Notes under the pieces: generated by a model | What the model saw: only the letters and a program-made list of their open reading frames with translations | What the model was told of the DNA's origin: nothing | Databases searched by the model: none | Assembly (NCBI GenBank): GCA_037962975.1 | Contig: CM075669.1 | Coordinates: forward strand, 111,492,501 to 111,556,500 | Direction of reading: 5' to 3' | Source of the DNA: Clitoria ternatea | Lineage: Eukaryota; Streptophyta; Magnoliopsida; Fabales; Fabaceae | Length of the DNA: 64,000 nt | Position numbers and translations under genes: made by a program | In this document: positions 31,339-43,955 of the stretch, piece after piece | Layout: the number at the start of each line of letters is the position of its first letter | Numbering within the stretch: the stretch's first letter is position 1

Positions 31339-34300
31339 TGAGACGCCCCAAAAATAAGGGAAAATTTTTCACGTTTTTGAAAAATATTAATCAATCAATA
31401 ATTAGAGTGATGAAGTATTATCTCTATTCCCCTGGATCTATAATAAACCACTCCCATATATGAAGATATGAGAGGGTGAGTTCAAAAGATTATTTTATAA
31501 TAACTTTTCTAATTAAAAACAGCGGAAGATTCAATTGATTTAATTATTGACTGATTGATTTTCAAGAGGGGGAATTTTATGAAAAGTGGGATGTAGTTTA
31601 TATAGCCTAGAGGTCCAATTTATACTCCTTAATATATTTAAAGTAATGTATAAAGAGGGAATAATGCATAGGAAACAAAAATCCATTTAAAATAACAAAT
31701 ATGAGCATCAGGGTGATACTCGCTCAAGCGAGATTCCATCCGCTTGAGCGAGCCAGCGTAATAACGCTTGGGCGAGAGGAGGGAGAGCTGAGCGAAAGAG
31801 GTAAAACAAGCATCAGGGCTCAGCTCGCTTAGGCGAGCCCTGTCTCGCTTGAGCGAGATGCAAAAGAATGCATTGAGCGAGGCAGCGAGACGCTTAAGCG
31901 AAGGAAGGAGTTTGCATCAGGTACGAATCTCGCTTGAGCGGCACATTACTCGCTTAAGCGAGATTGTTCCAGAAACGAAGATAACTCACTGGCCAATTTT
32001 CGTTTGGGCGAGGCACCACTCGCCTGGGCGAAAATCGTCCAGTATCAGAATTCTTTCCCCTCGCTTGAGCGCTCACTCCCACGCCTGAGCAAAAATTGTC
32101 CAGAATCAAACCTCTGATTCTGAGGCAATTTCGCTTGGGCGAGTTGGCCATCCGCCTGAGCAAATTTGGGGCAGAAACGTATCCCCCGTTTCACAACAAT
32201 CTCGCTCGAGCGAGATTCTCACTCGCTTGAGCGAGTTCTGCAGGACTTAGGCAGAAAACGTGAAATTGCATTCCAACACACAACCTACCATGTTAAAACT
32301 CAATCTATTGCAATTCATTTAATTCCTACAAGATTTACACATGTTATGACACCTTTGGAACTTGCTTCATTCACCATTAACCATTATCATTCATTTTAAT
32401 TCATGAAATTGTGAGGAATCCAACACTCCAATTCATATAATGTTATAATCTAAAAACCACATAATACTTTCATTGAATCAAATAACCTAAACATCATCAT
32501 GCTAATATTAACTCCATACATATAATCTAAATTCAACATCATCTCACAAGATCCATACATGGCATAAAAACACAGGAACCCTTCATTGATCAAATTCAAG
32601 TATTATGATCCATTCTTTACATCATTTGGGTCATGAATGAAAATTGGCCTTACACACACATGTCCAATTTTCTCCCATGACCTCCAAAATTATCAACCAT
32701 TACAAAATTGAGTATATAACCACCATATACTCCACAAAATAAATTCATGCCGGCCAAGGCTTACACAATCCCATTCCATATTTACCTCCTTCCAAACTCG
32801 ACCTCCAAAAACTGTAGGATTTAAGTCATACCTACATCAACTTTAAAAATAGCAACGGGGAGGTGAGTAACATAATCCAAATGAATTAAAGTCATACATT
32901 ATGATAAAATACATGTATACTTGCACAAATATCAATCATTACACCACATCATACATCATACATAATACATCTCATAATCTCAAGTATACATTCACAATTT
33001 CATTCATTTGGATTACCAAACACACACATAGGGTTAGTATCTAACTCTCTCCCTTTCCAATCCTCATTCATCCATTGCCCCCATGGGCTTTCAACTAGGC
33101 ATATCTCCAGCTATATGCAAATGTTCTTAAAGCTAATGCATATGCACAAGAATTTCTCATCAAACAATGCGGATCTGACTATGGGAATATAACTTTAATT
33201 CAATTGTGGGACAAGCATAGGTGTGCTACTATGCCCCTACTACAGTAGAAACATTATGTACTCATATATCTCAATTTTATGCATGCTTACATCCTCATAA
33301 TTTTTACTGGTACCAAACCGCTATCGCCTATCTGTAGCACTAGTCACCCCGTGACTTGCGGATCAACATCGTGGCCTCAACTACCACAAGTGCTACGGGC
33401 CCTTCCCGAACACACATCAAGAGAGCCGTGTCCCGTCGGACACCGAGGTAAACTCGCTCACCATAGAGCCGCCCGCCTACTGGCCTGCCACATAGGGTGC
33501 CTCGTCACCAAACTATGGACAGCTTCGTGACTCATACACCGAGTCACAGGGGAAAATCACAATACGCTCGTGCACTGAACCGCCCTCCCACTGGGCCCGC
33601 CTAGTGGAACCCCCTAATATTCCACATAGACAGCTATGATATGCCATGGATGCAATGCAAATGCAAATCAAGTGCATCCTCACACTATGCATCCTAGATG
33701 CCACTCCACAATCAATCATTCACCACCACCACTTGGTGGATTTCAATATTCTCATCATCCTTAATTATTTCCAATTCTCCTCAATGCTTATACTCATTAA
33801 TAGTTAGTGGCATAAACATTCAATAGATCATACACATATCTTTGGGATATTCACATCACAATTCCAATCCACACATGGTTTCAAACCATCATCATACTTC
33901 ATTAATATAGTATCATCACAACACCACAATATTATCCTAAATATAATGCCACACAATAATTATCATTCTAAATGCATTCCAATCATAACATTATGACATC
34001 ATCCATTCAACAATCATCAAAATAATCACATATACATATTTTCACATCACCAATGGATGAAATCATGCATTTAGAAAAGTTACCCCCTCCTACCTCAAGT
34101 GAAGTAGTGATCAACGCGGTCCGATGGTCCCGCCTCGTCAATGGGGTCACTTCCTCACACCCAAAAACAAAATGGGTTTCCAAGGGAGGATGGTGACACG
34201 AAAATGAGGGAAGGAGAAGAGAAAGAATTCAGCTTCAATAGTCTCCTTCAAGCTCCACCAAACGAAAATGAGAGGAAGTGGAAGATCAGACCAAACTTGC

Positions 34301-34766
34301 TAGAGTTTTTGGAAGAAGGAAGAGAGAATGGAAAAGATGATGAAGAGAAAAAGAAGTGAAGTGTAATGTCCTACACCTTCAGCAAGCATACGTGAATAGG
34401 AAGGAAAAATGGGGTTTTCAATTTTCTTTTAATCCCATTTATTAAAACTTCATCGTTTTATAACTAACAGACTCTTCGTTTGGGCTCAATACTTCATCCT
34501 AAAATTATTCCGAATGTATATCCAGATTCCCAATATTATTCTCTACAGCCCTGACCAATATCATCTCATTCTGAGATACTTGGTCCGACACCCATATTTC
34601 AACCGGGCTCATTTTCAGCTTAACCGGTCTCCATAAATTACCAACAATTCCCATAAATCTTAATTTAATTAATTTCAATTTATTGGGACATTAAACAATT
34701 CATATTCAACTTATCAATATTTATTTTCCTTAATTAATCTTCTATTTTAAAATTCGGGATGTTACA
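31339..34766 (-). repeat. Solo LTR (3.4 kb) inserted in Athila-like pol
   Basis: The minus-strand ends are TGTAACATCCCGAATTT (34766) and GGGGCGTCTCA (31339). The flanks GATTT (31334-31338) and GATTC (34767-34771) agree at four of five bases, consistent with a worn target duplication. Removing it rejoins pol (ECMDDF to DSNNCF). It holds no gag, pol or PBS, so it is a solo LTR or an unusually long nonautonomous unit. Word clusters lie at 31705-32230, and a minus-strand TATATAAA at 31604-31597 supports minus orientation. Frames at 31849-32399, 33279-33719 and 34141-34359 are not supported as genes. Confidence 0.78.
31705..32232 (+). promoter_or_regulatory. GCATCAGG plus paired CGCTTGAGCG word cassettes
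   Basis: GCATCAGG is at 31705, 31810 and 31914. Word starts are 31721/31741, 31826/31846 and 31931/31951: each first word is 16-17 bp after the octamer start and each pair is 20 bp apart. Further CGCTTGAGCG or CGCCTGGGCG variants continue to 32232. Words are of CTCGC-TTGA/TCAA-GCGAG form with a 4-base loop. Confidence 0.7.
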
Positions 34767-36077
34767 GATTCAAATAATTGTTTTGCATGCAATGATTCTG
34801 GAAGCTGTGATATTTGTGCTGAAATTGATAAATACATAACTTCTGATTCAGAATTATTAAATATGCCTGTTAATCATAAAGAGCTGAAAGCAGGATTTCA
34901 AGACTCTAACAAAATTTTTTAGGAGCAAGCAGCGGAATCCAAATCTGCTTTGTTAGTTCCATCTATTTTGCAGGCTCCTAAGTTAGAATTGAAACCCCTA
35001 CCTGAGAACCTCAAGTATGTATACTTAGGGGATGATGAACAGCTCCCAGTGATAATTTCCACTTCTCTTGATGAAAATCAAGAAGAAAAATTGTTACAGG
35101 TATTGAAAAGACACAAGAAGGCTATAGGATGGACATTAGCTGACATACCTGGAATTAGCCCATCCATGTACATGCATAGGATATTTCTGGAGGAAAATGC
35201 TAAAGCAGTGAGACAACCTCAAAGGAGACTCAACCCTGTAATCCTTGAGGTGGTTAAAAAGGAGATTACCATGCTTCTACAAGCAGGAATCATTTATCCT
35301 ATCTCTGATAGCCGATGGGTGAGTCCGATTCAAGTGGTTCCTAAGAAAACAGGGATCACAGTTGTGAAAAATGAGAAGGATGAATTGATCCCTACCAGAG
35401 TACAAAATAGTTGGAGAGTCTGTATTGACTACAGGAGACTAAACCAAGTAACAAAAAAGGACCATTTTCCTTTACCCTTCATTGATCAAATGCTTGAGCG
35501 TCTTACAGGTAAATCTCACTACTATTTTCTTGATGGATTCTCTGGATATTTTCAGATTCATATTGCACCTGAGGATCAAGAAAAGACCACATTCACCTGT
35601 CCCTTTGGCACATTTTCTTATAGGAGAATGCCATTTGGCCTATGCAATGCTCCTGGAACTTTTCAAAGATGCATGATAAGTATTTTTCATGATTTCATTG
35701 AAAATTGCATAGAGGTGTTTATGGATGATTTTACTGTCTATGGATCTTTATTTAATGCATACCTTGATAGTGTAGATAAAGTTTTAAACAGATGTATTGA
35801 AACTAACCTTGTCTTGAACTATGAAAAATGTCATTTTATGGTAAAACAAGGAATAGTTTTAGGGCATGTAATCTCTGAGAAAGGAATTGAGGTAGATCCT
35901 GCCAAGGTAGAAGTTATATCACACTTGCCTTACCCCTCTTGTGTTCGAGAGGTTCGTTCTTTTCTTGGCCATGCAGGATTCTACAGAAGATTCATAAAGG
36001 ATTTCAGCAAGAAGGCTAAGCCACTATCCAGTCTGCTTCAAAAGGATGTGGTATTTGATTTTGATAAAAAAGTGTAA
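34767..36077 (+). pseudogene. pol: Reverse transcriptase of Athila-like pol
   Basis: Resumes after the solo LTR, with a stop near 34920, then an open frame 34950-36077. RT motifs in order are YPISDSRWVSPIQVVPKK, WRVCIDYRRLNQ, HFPLPFIDQMLERL, YRRMPFGLCNAPGTFQRC and the active-site FMDDFTVYG, which is intact here. VLGHVISEKGIEVD and VRSFLGHAGFYRRFI follow. A one-base slip in an A run near 36068 shifts the frame before RNase H. Unlike the Calypso-like copy the catalytic box is preserved. Confidence 0.9.
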
Positions 36078-36450
36078 GGAGGCTTTTAATTGCTTCAAGC
36101 AAGCATTGACCACTACCCCAATAATCCAAGCACCTGATTGGACAGCCCCATTTGAGTTAATGTGTGATGCCTCTAATTATGCATTGGGAGCTATCCTTGG
36201 TCAAAAGATTGACAAGCAGCCTAGGGTCATCTACTATGCATCTAAAACTTTAGATGCTGCCCAGGTAAATTACACCACCACTAAAAAAGAGCTCTTGGCC
36301 ATTGTTTTTGCATTAGATAAGTTCAGATCTTACCTACTCAGTTCTCGAGTAGTTGTCTTTACTGACCATGCAGCTCTGAAGTACTTGTTGAAGAAAGGTG
36401 AGTCCAAGCCAAGATTAATCCATTGGATGCTTTTGCTCTAAGAGTTTGAC
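36046..36450 (+). pseudogene. pol: RNase H of Athila-like pol
   Basis: Frame 1 resumes with CKEAFNCFKQAL, then FELMCDASNYALGAILGQ, NYTTTKKELLAIVFALDKF, VFTDHAALKYLL and SKPRLIHWMLLL. A TAA at 36439-36441 ends it where the integrase segment continues in the same frame. Confidence 0.88.
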
Positions 36451-37902
36451 TTGGAAATTCGTGACAGAAGTGGAACACAAAACCTTGTGGCAGACCATTT
36501 AAGCAGAATTGAGAATGCTCCTGATTCGGCACCTATTCGGGATTATTTCCCCGATGAACAACTCATGAGTATTTCTAACTCTCTTGGTACACCATGGTTC
36601 ACTAACATTGTAAATTATCTTGTTGCTTCTGTTTTTCCACCATATGCATCCAGAAACCAAATTTCAAAATTAAAAAGTGATGCAAAATATTATATATGGG
36701 ATGACCCGTATTTGTGGAAATTGTGTAATGATCAGGTGATTCGAAGATGCATTCCTGATCATGAGATAGAATCAGTTCTTCGATTCTGCCATGCTTCACC
36801 AATTGGTGGACATTTTGGTCCACAAAGAACAGCAAGGAAAGTGTTGGATTCTGGTTTATATTGGCCCACCATTTTTAAGGATGCATGGAGAACTTGCAAC
36901 ACCTGTGAGGAATGCCAAAGAACTGGTAATGCTATCACATGGAGACAACAGATGCCTCAGCAACCTATGTTATTTTGTGAAGTATTTGATGTTTGGGGCA
37001 TTGATTTTATGGGTCCATTTCCTCCATCCTTTGGTTTTACTTACATTTTATTGGCTGTAGATTATGTTTCTAAATGGGTGAAAGCTAAAGCCACTAGAAC
37101 TAATGATGCTCGAGTTGTTGTGGATTTTGTTAGATCTTAAATTTTTTACAGATTTGGCATCCTGAGAGCAATCATTAGTGATCAAGGAACACATTTCTAC
37201 AACAGGACCATGCAAGCTATGCTCAAGAAGTATGGGGTTGTTCATACAGTCTCTACTCCATATCACCCCCAAACCAATGGACAAGCAGAAGTCTCTAACA
37301 GAGAAATCAAAAGAATCCTGGAGAAAATAGTACAGCCTAACAGAAAAGATTGGAGCAGGAAACTGGATGACGCTCTTTGGGCACATAGAACAGCTTTTAA
37401 GGCACCTATAGGAATGTCTCCCTATAGAATTATTTTTGGTAAAGCATGTCATCTTCCAGTGAAGATTGAGCATCGTGCTTACTAGGCTGTAAAAGCTTGC
37501 AACTTAGCACTTGATCAAGCAGGTGAAGAAAGGAAATTACAACTGAATGAGCTTGATGAGATCCGTTTGGCAGCTTATGAGAATTCAAAATTCTACAAGG
37601 AGAAAACAAGGAAATTCCATGATAGCTCAATAGCTAGGAAGGAATTTACTGTCGAGCAGAAAATGCTACTGTTTAATTCTTGGTTGAAACTGATGGCCGG
37701 GAAATTGCGCTCCAAATGGGAAGGACCTTTCATTGTCACTAATGTATTTCCCCATGGAGCTGTTGAAATAAAAAGTAAGAACTCCAACAAAAGCTTCAAG
37801 GTTAATGGACAACGCTTGAAGCCATTCCATGAAAATCCTTCACTTGTAGATGTCACAATGGAGGAACGTGTTTTGGGGGAACCACTTCTTGATTCCCCTT
37901 GA
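36451..37902 (+). pseudogene. pol: Integrase of Athila-like pol, two in-frame stops
   Basis: One frame with stops at 37138-37140 (TAA) and 37483-37485 (TAG). The zinc module includes HASPIGGHFG and CNTCEECQRTG. Catalytic D,D,E codons are at 37003 (GIDFMGPF), 37180 (ISDQGTHF) and 37288 (NGQAEVSN). The C-terminal part has GMSPYRIIFGKACHLP, GKLRSKWEGPF and NGQRLKPFHE. All catalytic residues remain, so the damage is nonsense changes only. The frame ends at 37900-37902. Confidence 0.9.
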
Positions 37903-39269
37903 GGGAGTTTTTCTTACCCATCTCTTTACTTTTTCATTCTATTGTCTATTCTGTATGCTCTGTCTTACATTGAGGACAATGTATGATTTAAGTGTGCGGG
38001 TGGGATCATTCATGTGTTGTTGATTTTATTATCTGATTAATTTTGTGTGACTATTTTTCAAAAAAAAAAGAATTAAAAATAAAAGATTGTCTGTGTTTTT
38101 GTTTTAAAATGACATGTTTTATTGGAATTTTAAGATATGCATGAGTAACAGGTAAATTCTTTCATGTCTGATATAAGCTTAATGATATGTTATAATTTGA
38201 ACTCAAGCATTTTTGGTATGTTGAGAATGACATGATAATTGAGAGATGATCATATATGATGGAATTATACCTTATGAGATTTTTGAGCCTTAAAAATTTG
38301 ATGGATCATTTTAAACCATCTTAATCCTTTCGTGTGTGATTAATTCCTGAATGCTTACATCCTAATCTTTGTCTTGTTTCTTGATGATACTTGAAACTCA
38401 TAAGAATGTATTTGAAATGACATAGGCATTCAGTTCAATTGAGCCACTAAGCCATATAAGCCTACCATGAATAAATCATCCTTTGTTAGCCCCTTTGAGC
38501 CTATTTAACCATTTCTTTGTTGCAGCTCAAATAAGCCATGGATGAAAAACCAAAAATATACCTACCTTAAGGAATATATTGGAGCTTTGGAATCAAGTCA
38601 AAAACAGGCATTCAAATAAATGTGGGGGTGTGCAAAAAGGAGTCGAAACTCTTGTTCCAAGTGTTATGCAATCTCATAAAAAAATTGAATGAAAAGAAAT
38701 ATATCTTGATGATTGCGACCAAATATCATACAATAAATGTTTTACCCTCACTGTTTGCCAGTTAAATTAATTGCTCCATCATTCTTTTTGGTATTTAAAA
38801 CTTATTTATTAAAAAAAATAAAAAATTTACCATCCATTTTAACCTTGGCCACATTACAACCTTAGAAAGCCCTGTTGATCTATACATGCATTTGTGTCGA
38901 TTGTGGAATTGAGAAACTTGACAAATTTTTAGACTGTCTATTTTTCAGGAAATGTTTTGAGAGTACACACAAACCTTAAACACTTGAGAGTTGAGAGTAT
39001 ATCTTGTGAGGTTCTGTCACTTATGATTTTCCTTTCAGTTTAATTTAATTTTCACATGCCTAAGTGTTTGGATGATTTTCATATATATCTTGATGCTCTG
39101 TATCTTGCATGTTGAATAACTCTTGTTTCTTTGTATATTCCTAAAATTTCATGATAAGTATGCCAATTCTGTGTGTTATTGTTTTCAACTTAATGTTTAC
39201 AATAAATTGTGATACTTGCTTTTATTCTGATTTTGCCCGGGAGTGCAAAAGAATAAGTGTGAGAGTATC
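37903..39269 (+). other. Noncoding 3' region of Athila-like element
   Basis: About 1.37 kb without a supported ORF; the env-position gene is absent or erased. It contains TTACATTGAGGACAATGTATG and an AAGTGTGCGGGTGGG stretch near 37990, plus a TGTGGGGGTGTG run near 38620, which resemble post-pol sequences of Athila elements. The expected polypurine tract just before 39270 is weak. Confidence 0.6.
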
Positions 39270-40836
39270 TGATGATGCATGATTTATCCTTAATTCCTTG
39301 TTTTAAATGTGTATAATTTTCCATTGCTAATTGTGTAATATTATGCATTTTAACACATTTTCATAATTCAAGCTTTATTTAATATTTGATCTTAAAATAA
39401 ATTAGGGGATAATCTTTAAATGGAAATAATAAATCTTACTTGATTTCCCTTATATTGTAGTGAATAATTAAGGTTGTAATTGGAAAATTATGAAGTTGAG
39501 CATCAGGGCTGACGCGTAGCGCCAGTACCACGCGTAGCATGAGACCTCAAGAGCTGACGCGTAGCGTCAAGCCTACGCGTCGTGTCAACAGTGACGAGGA
39601 TCCCATTAACAGGTTGTGTGCAACTTCAGAAGTGGGGGATTTATTTATATTAAACACATATTGGCCAATCCACTATAGACATACGGCACTATCTCAGTGG
39701 GGAACATGCAGCACAAGTGTCTAACCATTATTGAAGAATTATTGGAGAAAATAATGTATTCTGAGTCAGAAAACCTCACGTGTAGCCTCACAACTACGCG
39801 TAGTGTGGAAGCAAATTCGCAACCCTGACGCGTAGCGTCCGTGTCAGCAGAAGACCTTTACCTTTGCTTTCACTATAAATAGGACCAATGCCAAAGGCTT
39901 CAAACACACCATTCCTCCAGCATATTCATTCGGAGTAACAGAGGTACAAAGCCTCTAGGAGGAAATTCTTCTCTTCTATTCCAGGTTTAATCTTTCTTTT
40001 TAGTTTGTTTTAGTTATGAAGGGCTAAAACCCTTAGATTGATTTTCTTGGAGGTTAATGTAATGTTATTTTTGAGGTTTTGATTTTTAATACGTTTCCTT
40101 GTTATTAATCTCTTCATAATTCTAGCTCAATTATTTAATGTCTTTATTGTTTAATCAAGTTGTATGCTTAATCAATTTAATTATACAGTTAGAATTGAAT
40201 AAGAATTATATTAAGATAGATTAAGAAATATACATGCTTAATGAATGTTTCAAAATCAATCTAGATAGTTGTGGTTTGCTTAATTCCATAACATTGAAGT
40301 TAGATTATGTATGTAGGCGATGTTCTATATATGTTCAATAATTCCTAGATTTTAAAATCTTGACTCCTTTTGCTTAATTAGCATGCTTGATTAAAATCTT
40401 CATTTTTTATTCAAATGAAAGTAAAGGAATTATGAATTAAAAAGACGCTTAGTTGATTAATTCAAATTGAACTAAGAGATCAATAATAAGGAAAATGTAT
40501 AGAATTCTTTTCAAATCCAAGGATAAAATAAATTGCAATACTCCAAGAAAATTAATCGTTTGTTAATTATTTGTTTCATACGTATTCTATATTCTAGTAT
40601 TCTGTATTAAATCTTTTATGACAATCAAACAAACCCCCTATTGTATGCTTGTTGAACTTCTGTCTGTAAAAATAAATTTTGTTTGTTAAATTTTAGTTTC
40701 TTAAAAATTAGTTAAAGACTTGATTTTCCTAAATTTGTGTGTTGGTCTTCGAGAGAACGACCTAGGTTGACACCCTAGTACTACATTAATTAATTTTAAT
40801 GTACTAATTTGACGGGGCCACGACAGCCTCACGTCA
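39270..40836 (+). repeat. 3' LTR of Athila-like element
   Basis: 1567 bp, ending CCTCACGTCA, with GCATCAGG at 39500-39507 and TATAAATA at 39874-39881. About 38 differences from the 5' LTR; roughly half fall in the first 590 bp, many of them C/T changes at CG in the GCGTAGC words. Confidence 0.93.
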
Positions 40837-40841
40837 CCTGC
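40837..40841. repeat. Target site duplication CCTGC, right copy
   Basis: Matches 27266-27270 exactly. Confidence 0.92.
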
Positions 40842-41941
40842 CAACTGCTAGTTTGATGACGTGTAGCTCTTGTAACTTTTGCGTAATTGTGTCTCTTTAG
40901 ATGAACGGCCTATGAGCATTTTATGCTCTATTTATAGACTTAGGTTTAACCTAATTTGTTCTCTTTAAAGAGTGGGCTCCTTACTCATTCTGAATGAGTT
41001 AGGCCCAATAGCTTTATTTTAGTCCAACTAAAATAAAACAAAATATTTTCTAATAGGCTTACTCTATGTGTGTGACCCTATAGGTAAAATACTCGGTCAT
41101 ATTAATAATAAATTATTTTATTATTAATATAAAATAAGAGTGGCATCTAGTAATGCATCATTATGTTCGAATATTATTTAATATCAACATAACTTATAAG
41201 TGATAATTATTTTATATGTTTGTTCCTTTTGTCACGATATCCTAATTGGGCTCAAGGCATGGTCGCGTCATCCTTGTACGACCCAATTTATTTTACTTGA
41301 TACCGGAGTAGACTTGATCTGAATAAATATCTAATATTTATTCTTTCTAGCATGGTCATGCATTTCCTTAGTCTCACTCTATCAAGTGGCCTACAGATAT
41401 CACTCCTGTCACATAGGAGAGATAAATCTCATCTACATCACTTACACCCCTCTGCATAATTTGTTTATTGCCTAATCATAACCTTTATAGTCCTCTTATT
41501 ACAGAAGATGTTTGATTGTATTAAAACAATAAACTCCTCATGTAGGAATCGTAGTGACTTTCGGTCGAAGGACTACATATACCATTATCACATTCAGAAT
41601 CGTTTATGACATTCATGTAACGATCCATGCAACGTTCTCATGGCGGGTCTGTCCAGTACATCATTACTCTTAATGTGTACCTGTGTGAAGACTTGATATC
41701 ATTTATATCTATAATCTGTGAGATCAGGTCATTAGTATACTCACACACTAGTCTCAATGTATTTACATGTCTCCACGTAAATACTTAACTAGGGACATTT
41801 TAGGAATAACTTTCATATGACCTATTACTCCATGGATAAATACGTTTTAAAACAATTTTAAACTGAGATACTTATTTTATTGATAAGCAAAAAAATGATA
41901 CAAATATAAAAGCATAAAAGTTCATAGTGCATACACCAACA

Positions 41942-42610
41942 TTAACTTACATCAAAAGGTCATCTTAGAGTTGTTAGTGGCCAAAAAAGAGATCGGGTGT
42001 CTTAAATTTTTGAGTAAAGAAGAAGAAAAACTCTAGGGTAACTAAGACCTAAAAATAATTGCCTTAAAGAAGTAGGTGGAGAGGTTGGAGTCTGAAAAAG
42101 GAAAATTAAAGCAGTTGAAAGGGGAGGTTGGCCAGTTGAGGGTAGAAAACAAAAAATGGAAGACAAGGTATGAGGAAGTCCAGGCTGAGATCCTCCATTA
42201 AATTGAGGTTCATATCGAGAAGGAGACAAATTGGATTAGGGAGAAGAACAAACTGACTACCGAGGTGGAAGAACTTAACAATAAGCTTTCAAAAACCACT
42301 TCCTTCCACGAAGCACATGAGGAACTCCAGGAGGAGGCAACAACAAATTACAATAGGGCGGTGGTGACACTTCAGCTATGTGATACCATAGTTAGAGAAT
42401 CCTTCAGCATGACCATAAGGAAGAGCTAAGGGATTAACCCCTACCATGAGTTCCATGGTGGTAAGTTATATGTCGTGGTTGACAAAGAGCTAAGGGAACA
42501 TGAGGACATCCCTTATGTGCTAGTAAACTTGCTAAAACTGTAGAGTATGACTGCTCAGTTTGGCTCCTCTACAAGCACAGATCAAGTTCCTTCTTCATGT
42601 GAAAAAGTAG
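41942..42610 (+). pseudogene. Decayed Tat-type extra ORF (coiled-coil C-terminal half)
   Basis: No long open frame, but from about 42060 the plus strand reads a charged heptad-like pattern such as KQLKGEVGQLRVENKKWKTR and KNKLTTEVEELNNKLSKTT, then ATTNYNRAVVTLQLCDT. This resembles the C-terminal coiled coil of the Tat ORF at 47092-48231 and is the likely continuation of 26421-27258. Stops and frameshifts break it. Confidence 0.6.
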
Positions 42611-43955
42611 AAAAATGAAGAATGCCTAAATTTTTAAAATAAGCTTACATGTTTTTATGCCTCTTGTAACATCCTAAGTAATTAAACTTAATTACTGGTG
42701 ATATATAAATATTAATTAATAAATTAATTAGATTTTGTTGGATCTTTCTAAATGATTATAAATTAATTCGAAATCATTTAAAGGTGATAAATAAAATAAA
42801 TTAATTTTGAATGAGTAAATAGTAGAATTTAAATTAGAATAATGAAGTGATGGTAAATTTTAATTTACCATATAATAAAAGTAAATGTTTTATTAAGAGG
42901 TTATAAAAAGAAAATAGAAAAGAAAGTATGAAAAGACCAAATCACCCTTAATAATATTAAAACACCATTTCCTTCTTCCTCACGATGCATTCACGCGTGT
43001 TTTCCTCTTCTCCTTCACCTCTCATGGCCGTGAGCTTCAAGGCCTTAATTAGCATTCAACTTGGCGACAAAATTTGAAATTAACTGTTTTTGAGACTGTG
43101 ACAGTGGGGGGAGTATAGAGGTACCTTTAATTTCATCATTTCTTTCTTCCTCTATATTTCTCTCTCTAAGTCGTGCATGGCTTTTGCTTAGGGTTTCAAT
43201 TTTTGGCAATTTTAAGGCAATGCGGAGCTTGATAATGATGCATGTTGTCATGGATGTTAATAACTAGCTAATGGGTCATTATTACGGCGTAGTTAGGCAA
43301 TGAAGCGAAGGTCGTAACGTCGTCAAGTATAGCGGAACTTGGAGCAATGAACGGAAATGAAAATGGTATTTTGAGGAAATCAGCGAGTGTGGAGTTGGAC
43401 CAGAGACCTTGCAAGCATGGAATAGAAGTAAGGGGGTGTAATGAGTTAAGATTAATATAGAAATTGTTTACGCCAATTGGTGTATAGGAAAAGGGTAATC
43501 ATACCTGTTGTTAGTCATTTGGGTAATTTTAATGACTCTAGCAATGATTAATTAAAGGCTAATGAGAAATTAAATAAATAATTGAAGGTAGTATAGGGAA
43601 TTATAAGAATATAGGTACAAGGATAACAAAGTATGAAATGAACGGTGGACTATAATTGGTTATGCATATATATATATATATTCATACATGTATATGCGTG
43701 ATGTGGGTGATTGAATGAAAGATAAAATAAAGTGTGATAAATTATGGTGATAATTATATAAATTGTATCATTATAAGAATAAGATGGTGTGAATGAATAT
43801 GAAATTATAATTGTGGTAAATGAGTTGAATAAGGAAGTGATGTAGGCAGAAATTATCATATAAATATATATAGTAATGAGATAGATGGACGATGTGATGA
43901 TAAATTTAGAGATATAATGAAAAATGAGTATGTTGTATTTATCTACACACACATA

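Larger units (their letters stand above)
27271..40836 (+). mobile_element. Athila-like Ty3-gypsy element with decayed gag-pol
   Basis: LTRs at 27271-28836 (1566 bp) and 39270-40836 (1567 bp), PBS TGGCGCCGCAGCCGGGGAT, gag, protease, RT, RNase H and integrase on the plus strand, then a noncoding spacer. No env-position ORF is recognised. Perfect CCTGC duplications flank it. About 38 differences between LTRs by eye (about 2.4 percent) suggest near 0.9 My at 1.3e-8 per site per year. A 3.4-kb solo LTR (31339-34766) interrupts pol. Confidence 0.93.
27259..41941 (-). mobile_element. Copia-like solo LTR split by the Athila-like element
   Basis: The LTR pieces are 27259-27270 and 40842-41941, about 1.1 kb once the Athila-like insertion is removed. 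On the minus strand it starts TGTTGGTGTATGCAC (41941) and ends GGTGTAGCA (27259). There is no coding sequence. Its ends have TG/CA form, but I could not find a matching target duplication (left AGAAT, right TTAAC), so boundaries and class are tentative. Confidence 0.5.

Noticed and set aside
33279..33719. GC-rich block with frames on both strands
   Set aside because: Inside a solo LTR, no start context or domain, no similarity I recognise to any protein.
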